A stretch of 64,000 bases of DNA, taken from the NCBI GenBank assembly GCA_013298145.1, contig JAAFJO010000003.1, positions 496,001-560,000 of the forward strand, given 5' to 3'. Positions 35,477-43,635 of this stretch are shown here, piece after piece (position 1 is the stretch's first letter; every line of letters begins with the position of its first letter). The translations under genes and the position numbers were made by a program. The notes beneath the pieces are model-generated. The model saw only the letters and a program-made list of their open reading frames with translations, did no database searches and was not told where the DNA came from. This DNA is from Betaproteobacteria bacterium. GTDB taxonomy: Bacteria; Pseudomonadota; Gammaproteobacteria; Burkholderiales; Casimicrobiaceae.

Positions 35477-36820
35477 CTATTCCCCCGCAGCTGGTACAGC
35501 TTTGACATCATCACCGTAGGTAACGCGTGACGGCACTGGCTTCGTTTTGTCAGCAGCTGAATACCAAGGCATCAAAAAGAAGAACGCAAAGTAGAGCACC
35601 GTACACAGGCGTGCCACCCAAGTAGCCCGATCCTTCGTGTCAAGGAAACTCGCCCATTCACCAAACTGACCCCACACCGTTGTTGGCTTCACGCCGAGAT
35701 AGCCGAGGATCAGGAAACACGCGATGAAGATGGTGAACCAGGTTTTCCACTGCGTGCCGCGGTAACGAATCGATCTCACAGTGCTGCGATCGAGCCACGG
35801 CAGCGCAAAAAAGATAAGCGTTGACAAGCCCATCGCGATCACGCCAGGAAACTGCGAACCAAACATTGGCGGCACAGCGCGTAAGATGGAATAAAACGGC
35901 GTGAAGTACCACACTGGGGCGATGTGATCCGGCGTTTTCAGCGGATCAGCCGGCACAAAGTTGTTGTATTCGAGGAAGTAGCCGCCCATTTCCGGTGCGA
36001 AGAACACGATCGCCGAGAAGATCATCAGGAAGACGACCACGCCCACGATGTCTTTCACCGTGTAATACGGATGGAACGGAATGCCGTCTGCTGGCGCGTC
36101 TTTCGACCAGCGATTGCCCTTCGGGCCTTGCTTGATTTCTACGCCATCCGGATTGTTGGAGCCCACTTCATGCAGCGCGATGATGTGCGCAGCAACAAGT
36201 CCGAGCAGCACAAGCGGCAATGCGATCACATGGAACGCGAAGAAGCGGTTCAGCGTTGCATCGCCCACAGCGTAATCGCCGCGAATCCACACCGCCAAAT
36301 CAGGCCCAATGAACGGCACCGCCGCAAACAAGTTCACGATCACCTGCGCGCCCCAGAAGCTCATTTGCCCCCACGGAAGTAGGTAGCCAAAGAACGCCTC
36401 GGCCATCAAGCAAAGGTAGATCAAGCAGCCGAATATCCAGATCAATTCGCGTGGTTTGCGATAGCTGCCATACATCAGGCCGCGACACATATGCAAATAA
36501 ACCACGACGAAGAACATCGAAGCGCCAGTGGAATGCATATAGCGGATGAGCCAACCGTAGTCGACGTCGCGCATGATGTATTCGACGGACCCGAACGCGT
36601 AATTCGCATCGGGCTTGTAGTTCATCGTGAGGAAAATACCAGTAACGATTTGCAGTACCAATACCAGCATCGCGAGCGAGCCGAAGTAGTACCAAAAGTT
36701 AAAGTTTTTTGGCGCGTAATACTCGGTGAGATGCTCTTTCATCAAACCAGTGACAGGGAACCGCTCATCGACCCAGCGCATCACTGGGTTGGTGAACATA
36801 GAGGGTTGTTTGGAAGCCAT
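35477..36820 (-). CDS. petB: Cytochrome b of the bc1 complex
   Basis: This 447-residue integral membrane subunit carries both b hemes. Paired His ligands fall in the second and fourth spans (RYMHSTGASMFFVVVYLHMCRG region and HVIALPLVLLGLVAAHIIALHEVG region), and the Q-site motif is present as PADPLKTPDHIAPVWYF. The WGATVITN equivalent reads WGAQVIVNLFAAVPF. It is followed by petC and preceded by petA with a 12-base gap. Confidence 0.96.
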   Translation of the reverse strand: MASKQPSMFTNPVMRWVDERFPVTGLMKEHLTEYYAPKNFNFWYYFGSLAMLVLVLQIVTGIFLTMNYKPDANYAFGSVEYIMRDVDYGWLIRYMHSTGASMFFVVVYLHMCRGLMYGSYRKPRELIWIFGCLIYLCLMAEAFFGYLLPWGQMSFWGAQVIVNLFAAVPFIGPDLAVWIRGDYAVGDATLNRFFAFHVIALPLVLLGLVAAHIIALHEVGSNNPDGVEIKQGPKGNRWSKDAPADGIPFHPYYTVKDIVGVVVFLMIFSAIVFFAPEMGGYFLEYNNFVPADPLKTPDHIAPVWYFTPFYSILRAVPPMFGSQFPGVIAMGLSTLIFFALPWLDRSTVRSIRYRGTQWKTWFTIFIACFLILGYLGVKPTTVWGQFGEWASFLDTKDRATWVARLCTVLYFAFFFLMPWYSAADKTKPVPSRVTYGDDVKAVPAAGE

Positions 36821-36832
36821 CGCAACTACTCC

Positions 36833-37423
36833 TTAAGCTTCTTTACCATCGGGCGTGATGCCAATCACAAGTTTGGTGCCATCGATTTTGTGATCGGGCA
36901 CAGGCAAATTGGTGGGCGCGGGCGAGCCGGTGTATACGCGGCCGGCGACGTCGAACTTTGAGCCGTGGCACGGACAGTAAAAGCCGCCCAGCCAATCGTT
37001 CCCAAGTTCACCGGGGGTTAGGCGCGAAACAGGCGAGCAGCCGAGATGAGTGCAAACACCTTCCATAACGACCAATTCAGGACTGATAGATCGCGTTTTT
37101 GGGTCAACATAAGCGGGCTGCTTTGATCCCGCTGACATTGGATCGGCGAGCTGCGACGCTGGAATCTGCGAGAGCGAAGCAATCTGTTCGGGCGTACGCT
37201 TCATCACCCACACGACTTTTCCGCGCCACTCGACGTTTACCTTCTCACCCGGTTTTAGGTTCGAAATATCGACTTCAACCGGCGCGCCTGCAGCCTTCGC
37301 GCGCTCCGACGGCGTCATCGAGGTGACAAAGGGCGCGACAGCGGCGGCTCCGAGCATCGCGCCAGGCACGGCGGCGGTTGCGATTGCGGCGCGACGCCGC
37401 GATTGATTGACTGGTTCGCTCAT
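36833..37423 (-). CDS. petA: Rieske iron-sulfur subunit of the bc1 complex
   Basis: The 196-residue protein starts with a twin-arginine signal/anchor ([14 protein letters not shown]), so it is inserted by the Tat system encoded at 48658-50266. The cluster-binding motifs are CTHLGCSP and CPCHGSKFD. It is the first gene of petABC and has a 485-base upstream region shared with the divergent asd gene. Confidence 0.96.
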   Translation of the reverse strand: MSEPVNQSRRRAAIATAAVPGAMLGAAAVAPFVTSMTPSERAKAAGAPVEVDISNLKPGEKVNVEWRGKVVWVMKRTPEQIASLSQIPASQLADPMSAGSKQPAYVDPKTRSISPELVVMEGVCTHLGCSPVSRLTPGELGNDWLGGFYCPCHGSKFDVAGRVYTGSPAPTNLPVPDHKIDGTKLVIGITPDGKEA

Positions 37424-37644
37424 TGGCTTCCCGTGATTCCTGCTAAGGCGTAACTTGTTGATTTGCCGCGATTTATTTTGCGCCGCGACTCCCGAAAACG
37501 GTCTGCATCAATAGGCAATCCGCAAAGGCGCTTAGGACAAACTTCTCGATTTTAGCCGAGTGGCAAATGATTCGAGGGTTTTTGATCTGCACGAATGATA
37601 GAGAAAACAAACGGCATAGCGCAAATTGCGACTATTGCGTTAAG

Positions 37645-37722
37645 CCTTATATAAATTGGGCCACACGACAAATTAAACAAATATCACTAATAGCCGGTTT
37701 TTAAATTCGAACCTTATATAAA
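37645..37722. repeat. Imperfect direct repeats in the petA-asd divergent gap
   Basis: CCTTATATAAA occurs at 37645-37655 and 37712-37722, 67 bases apart, and both copies are followed by a similar segment (TTGGGCCACA and ATAGATCCACA). The surrounding 485 bases (37424-37908) are strikingly AT-rich for this genome and contain no gene. The repeats contain TTATATAA, a self-complementary box that could serve as -10 elements or as a regulator site for the divergent pet and asd genes. Confidence 0.45.
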
Positions 37723-37908
37723 ATAGATCCACAGCAAAGTGCCACTATAGAATACACAAACGCACGCTGCGTACAAAGCGCGTTTGTGACCTATTCGCCG
37801 TTTCCACGCGCAACATGGTTTATCCTCGCAGTTATTGCGGCGCAACATAAAAACGACGTGAGCCCGAGCCGCAACGAGCGCTTGCGTGACATTTCTGAGA
37901 GCATCCTC

Positions 37909-39057
37909 ATGGCCCTACGCGTTGGCCTCGTCGGTTGGCGAGGCATGGTTGGTTCCGTGCTCATGCAGCGCATGAGCGCTGAGCGCGATTTCGACTCGAT
38001 TGAAACTACTTTTTTCAGCACATCCACCGCGGGCAAACCTGCGCCCAAAATTGACGGCTGCAAGGTGTTTGATCCCGTTTTGCAAGACGGCAACGACGTT
38101 TCAAAATTGAAAACGCAGGACGTGATCATCACCTGCCAAGGCGGTGATTACACGAAAGAAATTTACAAGCCACTGCGCGATGCCGGTTGGAAAGGTCACT
38201 GGATCGACGCATCCAAAATTTTGCGCATGAATGATGATTCGATCATCATTCTTGATCCGGTGAACATGCCGGTCATCAAGACTGCGCTTTCAAAGGGCAT
38301 CACCAACTGCATCGGCGGTAACTGCACCGTGAGCTGCATGTTGATGGGCGTGGGTGCGCTCTACAAAGCCGGACTCGTCGAATGGATGCAAACCTCTACG
38401 TACCAAGCGGCCTCTGGCGGCGGTGCACCGAACATGCGCGAACTCCTCACGCAGTACGGCGCGCTTCACGCCGAAGTCAAAGACTTGCTCAACGATCCTG
38501 CCAGCGCCATCCTCGAAATCGATCGCAAGGTGACCGGTAAGCAGCGCGGGTTTACGCCCGAGGAAACCGCCAACTTCCGCGGCGTACCGCTCGGCGGCAA
38601 TTTAATCCCTTGGATCGACGCCGATCGCGGCGACGGCACCAGCCTCGAAGAATGGAAAGGCGGCGCGGAGACCAACAAAATCATGGGGCTCGGCAAGATG
38701 TTTGGTACACCCGAAATCCCTATTGATTCCACTTGCGTTCGCATCGGCTCCATGCGCTGTCACGCGCAATCACTCACGTTCAAGCTTAAAAAGAACGTGC
38801 CGCTTGCCGACATCGAAGACATGATCAAAAACGACAACCCGTGGGTGAAATACGTCCCTAACGAGCGCGTCGCCACCGAAACCCAACTCACCGCCAAAGA
38901 AGTTGCGGGCACCATGACGATCCCAGTTGGCCGCGTCCGCAAACTCGCGATGGGCCCGGAATACCTCGGCGCATTCACTATCGGCGATCAACTGCTCTGG
39001 GGCGCGGCAGAGCCGCTGCGGCGCATGTTGCGGATTATTCAGGGGGATATTGCGTAG
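37909..39057 (+). CDS. asd: Aspartate-semialdehyde dehydrogenase
   Basis: Asd makes L-aspartate semialdehyde for lysine, threonine, methionine and diaminopimelate. The 382-residue protein starts RVGLVGWRGMVGSVLM, has the catalytic Cys in IGGNCTVSCM, SGGGAPNMREL, and the C-terminal GRVRKL and GDQLLWGAAEPLRR. ATG 37909 is preceded by GAGAG at a normal distance. A frame upstream stays open from 37786 but is not family sequence. A degraded copy of its last ~280 bases is at 41384-41665. Confidence 0.95.
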   Translation: MALRVGLVGWRGMVGSVLMQRMSAERDFDSIETTFFSTSTAGKPAPKIDGCKVFDPVLQDGNDVSKLKTQDVIITCQGGDYTKEIYKPLRDAGWKGHWIDASKILRMNDDSIIILDPVNMPVIKTALSKGITNCIGGNCTVSCMLMGVGALYKAGLVEWMQTSTYQAASGGGAPNMRELLTQYGALHAEVKDLLNDPASAILEIDRKVTGKQRGFTPEETANFRGVPLGGNLIPWIDADRGDGTSLEEWKGGAETNKIMGLGKMFGTPEIPIDSTCVRIGSMRCHAQSLTFKLKKNVPLADIEDMIKNDNPWVKYVPNERVATETQLTAKEVAGTMTIPVGRVRKLAMGPEYLGAFTIGDQLLWGAAEPLRRMLRIIQGDIA

Positions 39058-39524
39058 AGCGTTGCGATTGATGTTGTGGGGCTGGTTCTACCCCGAGCGA
39101 GTGGGTATAACCGAGCCTTCGAAGCGAAATCAGTGACTTGCGAACGAAAAACACGAACACGCAAATGCGCTGATAGAAAGTTGTGCTTGCTCAGCGCGTC
39201 TGATTGTCAATGGGCCTCAAGTCAAAGGAAACGGCCGCGTCGGCAACAAACGTGTATACATTGATGGTTAGGCGCACGCTCATTGCATGCAACGTACAAG
39301 CGCATCGCGCCCAATTGCTCTCAATCAACGTGAACTATTTTTCGTGGGTTTTCGCAGAGATCGGCAGACCCCCTTGCGCGCAACGCGCTGGCGTCGTAGG
39401 GATGGGTGCGCCGGATTATGCAGCTGTAAGTCTGGTTAAGATCTGCAAGCAGGCTCCTTCTGTAGGAGCCCTCCCATTGCGGGTGCATCAGGGCAGGTTC
39501 ACCGCGATTGGAGACCTCCGTGGC

Positions 39525-39776
39525 TTGTCGGGTGCAGGCGCCGAGATCAAGCGTAAATACGGTCTTGGCGCATGCATGCTGGATCGGCTCATGGACGATG
39601 CCAGTCGCTTTGGTTACCAGCGGCTCTGCCGCGAACGCACCCCATTCATGAGATCGGCACATCGCGCGTATGAGGCTGCGGGGTTCGTCGAACGCGCCCC
39701 TACCCGGAGGACTAAGTTGCAGAAGCCGTTCTGGGGCGATGGGGGTCTATGGAAATCAATCTCGGGCTACACGATG
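39525..39776 (+). pseudogene. Decayed GNAT acetyltransferase
   Basis: Reading one frame, GAEIKRKYG-LGACMLDRLMDDA and PFMRSAHRAYEAAGFVE are clear pieces of a GNAT domain. The stretch that should hold the acetyl-CoA loop (between EIKR and GLGA) is shortened, and the N-terminal half is not recognisable. The preceding bases 39058-39524 carry no convincing gene. A GTTAGGC box lies at 39267-39273. Confidence 0.55.
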
Positions 39777-39893
39777 AAGCCCAACCCTTCGATTAACCTA
39801 AGCCGCTGGAGCAAGCGTAGTATGCCCAGCGTGAGCCACGCTGTAACGCTTCTAAGTCCGGGCATTCAACACCTTTGTCTGTGGGCAGGGTAG
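39777..39893 (+). other. Structured tail sequence of intergenic-repeat type
   Basis: The stretch begins with GCCCAAC, contains a perfect hairpin AGCGTG-AGC-CACGCT at about 39828-39842 nested in ATGCCC/GGGCAT, and ends near GTGGGC. If translated from the GNAT frame it reads KPNPSINLSRWSKR and similar residues. I recall such tails on many unrelated hypothetical proteins in betaproteobacteria, but this cannot be verified here. It may be a mobile or cassette-associated repeat rather than coding sequence. Confidence 0.35.
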
Positions 39894-39926
39894 CGTAAAC
39901 GTGAGGCCAGAAAAATTGACTAACTC

Positions 39927-40361
39927 ATGACCAATGCCACCGAACCGTATTGGAACCCGATGGTTCCCGAATTGATCGTCGCTTCCGTTGAGCGATCACT
40001 CGTCTTTTACAAAGCTGCGGGCTTTTCGGTGAGATTCCAGCGCACCGACCCACAGTTCGCCTACTTGGAACTTGGAAATGCCCAGCTCATGCTGGAGCAG
40101 CAGCACAGTCAGGGCTGGACCATCGAACCGCTCGACCGCCCGTTGGGAAGAGGCGTGAACTTCCAAATCGAAGTACCCGACGCTGAAGCAGTGCTCAATA
40201 ACCTCGAAGCACTCAACGCGCCGATCTTTCGCTCGTTGAAAGACACTTGGTACCAAGTCTCCCCGGGACGTGAAGAAGGGCAGCGTGAGTTTCTCGCGCA
40301 GGATCCGGATGGATACCTCATGCGATTCGCTCAGTATCTTGGGACGCGCATCGCCGCCTAA
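39927..40361 (+). CDS. VOC-family (glyoxalase/bleomycin-resistance-like) protein
   Basis: The 144-residue protein has the paired beta-alpha-beta-beta-beta pattern of vicinal oxygen chelate proteins: VPELIVASVERSLVFYKAAGF, FAYLELGNAQLMLEQ and GQREFLAQDPDGYLMRFAQ. Bleomycin-resistance/ glyoxalase-like members bind small molecules or metals. The substrate is unknown. It ends in GCCTAAC, and the next gene follows within 60 bases, an arrangement that recalls gene cassettes. Confidence 0.82.
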   Translation: MTNATEPYWNPMVPELIVASVERSLVFYKAAGFSVRFQRTDPQFAYLELGNAQLMLEQQHSQGWTIEPLDRPLGRGVNFQIEVPDAEAVLNNLEALNAPIFRSLKDTWYQVSPGREEGQREFLAQDPDGYLMRFAQYLGTRIAA

Positions 40362-40419
40362 CTATACCCTCGCTCGAGCTCACCCGGAAAGATAGCCGTT
40401 GAACCCCACCCGATCTCGT

Positions 40420-41013
40420 ATGCTCGTCAACCTCCGGGAGTCGCTGCTTGCCTTGCAAGAACGAGATCTCTCTATCCGCGCCGATCTTGAAGCAGATGGT
40501 TCGCTCTTTATGGGCTATCACCCTCGCATGGAGGCTGTGCACCGAGAGAACGCTCGTCAACTTCGGACGCTGATCGACCAGTTCGGGTGGCCGCACGCGG
40601 GGATCGCTGGAGAAGATGGTGCCGAAGCCGCGTGGCTCATTGCCCAGCACGCAATCGCAGAACCGGCCTTCATGCGAAGCTGTCGGGAATTGCTTGCTTC
40701 GGAAATTGCTTCTGGTCGAGTACTGGAATGGCAGTATGCGTACCTCGATGACCGGATCAAGGTCTTCGAAGGGAAGCCGCAGCGATTCGGTACGCAGCTG
40801 GAGGTCACGCCCACGGGGCCAATGGTGTGTGAGGTTGAGGAGCCTGAGTTCCTGAATCAACGCCGCGAGAAAGCTGGCCTCGAGCCGCTGGAACGTCGTT
40901 TGGCAGCTTTCGCTACGTCGCCGCGGCCATCGGTGGAGGATTACCAGGCGCGCAAAGCACAGGAAGCGGCGTGGCGCATCGAAGTCGGCTGGTCGACAGA
41001 CAGCGACATTTAA
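40420..41013 (+). CDS. DUF6624-like hypothetical protein
   Basis: The product (197 residues from ATG 40420, or 204 from TTG 40399) is predicted soluble and helical. GWPHAGIAGEDGAEAAWLIAQHA followed by FMRSCRELL resembles the DUF6624 family, often found as small accessory genes. No function is known for it. Neither start has a clear ribosome-binding site. Bases after the stop (41009 onward) begin ATTTAAC and CAGTCGTTCG, reminiscent of cassette recombination sites. Confidence 0.62.
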   Translation: MLVNLRESLLALQERDLSIRADLEADGSLFMGYHPRMEAVHRENARQLRTLIDQFGWPHAGIAGEDGAEAAWLIAQHAIAEPAFMRSCRELLASEIASGRVLEWQYAYLDDRIKVFEGKPQRFGTQLEVTPTGPMVCEVEEPEFLNQRREKAGLEPLERRLAAFATSPRPSVEDYQARKAQEAAWRIEVGWSTDSDI

Positions 41014-41052
41014 CCAGTCGTTCGCTCGGTTCACCCGCCCCAAGCTCGCCGT

Positions 41053-41205
41053 TTAAGTCGAGCGCAAACTCGCCACCTTTGGGTTAAGGCGGAAAAAGCC
41101 TCGACAACGCGCGGCTGCCCGGTGATTGCTCGGCAGCTTCTCGAACATGGGATCAAGATCGGTGCAGAGTGTTGCGAACGCTGCGACTCGCATCGCCGTT
41201 GCCTC
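41053..41205 (-). pseudogene. Partial copy of the 3' end of the thioredoxin-family gene
   Basis: Reading the minus strand gives AAFATLCTDLDPMFEKLPSN and then HRAAARCRGFFR, matching the C-terminus of the gene at 43636-45285 (AALATLRTDLDRICEKIPSN, DPAAASCRNAFR). Nucleotide similarity is also evident, for example TCAAGATCGG and AGTGTTGCGA in both. Only about the last 45 residues are present and no start exists. Confidence 0.75.
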
Positions 41206-41245
41206 CTCGATAGAGTTCGCGTCGCGAACCTCACGCCAGCGCAAC

Positions 41246-41383
41246 TCAATACGATTCGAACACAACTTCGCGTTTCCACAGCACGCCCTGAGCCAACGCT
41301 TTCAATGGCCCTTGCGGCGACCAAATCTGTGAAACAGCTTCATTGGGCGTAACCCGGTAGAGAAACACTATCGTAGACGTGCT
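41246..41383 (-). pseudogene. C-terminal fragment of a phosphatase-like (DSP/PTP family) gene
   Basis: The minus strand reads 45 codons to a TGA: STIVFLYRV, then NEAVSQIWSPQGPLKAL and FESY. This is the C-terminal part that is missing from the truncated gene at 43101-43552, which stops just after the same STIVFLYRV motif. The fragment has no start and abuts the asd-derived fragment at 41384. Confidence 0.65.
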
Positions 41384-41665
41384 AATTCTCGTAATCGCTC
41401 ACGTTCAAGCTCAAAAAGTACGTGCTGCACGCTAACATCGAAAACACAGTCGAAAACGAAATCTCACGGGTGACATCCGTCCCCGACGAGCGCGTCGCCA
41501 CCGAAACCCAACCCACCGCCAAAGAAGTTGCAGGCACAATGATGATCCCCGTCGGCCGCGTCCGAAAACTCGCGATGAGAACGGAATACCTAGGCGCATT
41601 CACCATCGGCGATCAACTGCTCTGGGGTGCAGCGCAGCACGCTGCAGATCACAGGAGGCGTAGCC
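41384..41665 (+). pseudogene. Degraded partial copy of the asd 3' end
   Basis: The sequence is clearly similar to bases about 38757-39057 of asd, with the stretches GACGAGCGCGTCGCCACCGA and GGCGATCAACTGCTCTGGGG nearly unchanged. The frame encodes ERVATETQPTAKEVAGTMM and GRVRKLAM but lacks the first three quarters of the enzyme. Its 5' edge abuts the phosphatase-like fragment, marking a recombination joint. The following bases, 41666-42023, show no gene I recognise. Confidence 0.85.
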
Positions 41666-42023
41666 TATGTCGCGTACGCACAGCTGGGTCGCGTCATTGA
41701 CACACCACCAAAAAAGATAGTCCTCGCGTGGCTGTGAAACAGTCGGGGCGAGCACCGGCCGGGTCTCCTGCCAGGGGTCGCCGCCTCTGTCACCAAGCGT
41801 TGACGCACCTACTTTTGAAAGGTAGCGCGCCGCAGCGGCGTGCAAGATGCGTCGTGAGCGGGTACGCTTGCCTCCTGCGTGCTCGCGAGTTGTTCGCGAA
41901 CTAGGTTTGTATACCGCCCACTGGGGGCGATTTCCTCCACAATGCCATCTGCGGCTATTACCGCGAAGATCTTTTGTTTCCGACTGCAAAATCTAAGATG
42001 AAGTTACCCGTCTTCTCGAAGTC

Positions 42024-42662
42024 ATGAAGATAATAATCCCGGCGATTTCGATTCTCGCCATCACGCTCGCCATCGGTCGATGGAGCGGAATAACGATTGA
42101 TCGACAAACGAGGGATGTAGTCGCGATTGCAGGAATACATCCCCTCTCGGGTGTACTCTCGTCGCTTGGCATATTGCTATGGTGTAGCGCCGCGTCGGTG
42201 TCCATGTTCGTTGCACTCTGCATTCGGGAGAACCTTGCGCGCCATGTTTTTTATTTCGCTCTAAGCTCCGCGTTACTGTCGGGTTGGCTCATGCTCGATG
42301 ACTTATTTTTGATTCACGAGGATTTAGCGAATCGGTATCTTGGAATTGGTGAAAAATCCGTTCTTGCAGCGCTAGGGACTTTTGTTTTCGCGTACCTCGT
42401 CGCATTTAGCCGGACGATCCTCCGGACCAACTACTCCAATCTTGCCATCGCATTTGTATTTTTGGCGGCCTCCGTAGTTATTGACGTTCTGCTTGAAAAA
42501 TGGGTAGAGCGGCTTGGCCCATGGACGGTTTTTGTCGAGGATGGGTTAAAGTGGATTGGCATTTGTTTCTGGTGCGCCTATCACGCGGCCACCGCGCGCC
42601 AATTGCTTGCCGAATCTTGCTTGGCATCAACCCGCGCTGCAACAAATCGTGCCGGTCCGTGA
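42024..42662 (+). CDS. Hypothetical multi-pass membrane protein
   Basis: The 212-residue protein has about six hydrophobic segments (near residues 3-17, 40-66, 72-90, 110-128, 138-155 and 175-190). Two acidic motifs stand out: LMLDDLFLIHEDLANRYLG after the third segment and FVEDGLKWIGICFWC before the last. I do not recognise the family. It lies alone in the rearranged zone, is lower in GC than its flanks, and has no clear ribosome-binding site. The 438 bases after it (42663-43100) contain nothing recognisable. Confidence 0.55.
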   Translation: MKIIIPAISILAITLAIGRWSGITIDRQTRDVVAIAGIHPLSGVLSSLGILLWCSAASVSMFVALCIRENLARHVFYFALSSALLSGWLMLDDLFLIHEDLANRYLGIGEKSVLAALGTFVFAYLVAFSRTILRTNYSNLAIAFVFLAASVVIDVLLEKWVERLGPWTVFVEDGLKWIGICFWCAYHAATARQLLAESCLASTRAATNRAGP

Positions 42663-43100
42663 AATGACCGCTGCCGTTACCCGGACTGCTGTGCCACTGA
42701 TTACTGCCTCGGAGCGGGTAGACATGGACATATGCGTTGTTGATGTGCCTGGGTCGGGAGCGCAATCATTTTCGAAAGCCATCGACCGCCCCTAGGCTTT
42801 CATCGCGACATGCGAGGCCGGTCGTGAAGCACATTTGCGCGGCAAATCCAATAATCGGCGCTAGCTAAAGGTTGCAGCAGGAAAAACGAGCCAGAGAAGC
42901 GAACGATGGGGTTGATATGTCTTCCAAACCGGATTGCGATGCCGCCGTGCGATCTAAATGCTTCATACCGGTAGGCGACGCTGGTTTCACGGTGCGGGGA
43001 GCGGTTGCGCTGTACTTTTCAAAACGCGAATGGCAGCGAAGCAGTAAAGCGCTTTAAGCGACAGATACCGTGAGACCAGCTCGTCGGCCGTAAATGCGGA

Positions 43101-43552
43101 TTAGTTTCGCCGCAATACGCGGTAGAGAAATACGATCGTCGATGCGAGGATGTTCACTTGACCGTCAGTCAACACCCTTTTGTTTTTCAGCCGACTCACC
43201 GCGGCTGAAACTTGCTCGAAGTGGGCCTCGGTCGGCGCACCGAACGGTTTCGGAATGTGCACAAATTCAATGCCCTGTGTTGCAAGCAGCCCCGTTTCGT
43301 TCTTCACGGCATCGGGTACCGACAGAGGCGCAAGGTAGATCATCGCATCGACGCCGTCTTTCGCGAGCACCGAAAGCGAGGCAGCCGTGGGCTGACCGGA
43401 TGTACTAGATTGGGCTCGGTGGTTACGACATTCGTCGTAATTAGCGCCAATGCGGGTGCGCCTATAGGAAACGTGAACGCCGAAACGAGTGTGGCGATTT
43501 TGCTGCGTAGAGAAATAACGATCATCGCGACGTAATTCGACAACCTAGACAT
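43101..43552 (-). pseudogene. Truncated, frameshifted phosphatase-like (DSP/PTP family) gene
   Basis: Read on the minus strand, the N-terminal part (ALITTNVVTTEPNLV) and the rest (SGQPTAASLSVLAKDGVDAMIYLAP, split here only for length) lie in different frames that join near 43405-43412. A single-base deletion would explain this. The frame ends just after STIVFLYRV, and the HCxxxxxR-type catalytic site is degraded (VLTDGQVN where HC is expected). The missing C-terminus has a counterpart at 41246-41383. It is probably non-functional. Confidence 0.7.
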
Positions 43553-43635
43553 CTATGTCGAAGCGAAGCGTCTTCGCTTGCTGCATTTTTTGCTCGCGTC
43601 ACCTTGCACGGTGACACGAGCTCGTTCGTACCGTA

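Noticed and set aside
35924..36382. Plus-strand frame opposite cytochrome b
   Set aside because: Composition is that of a shadow of a membrane-protein gene; the minus-strand frame is a clear cytochrome b.
39267..39273. GTTAGGC as an integron attI site
   Set aside because: No integrase gene is nearby and no second core site with matching arms is found upstream; a 7-base match alone is weak.
42872..43057. Short open frame between the membrane protein and the broken phosphatase gene
   Set aside because: Sixty-one codons with no recognisable motif, no ribosome-binding site and in a decayed region.
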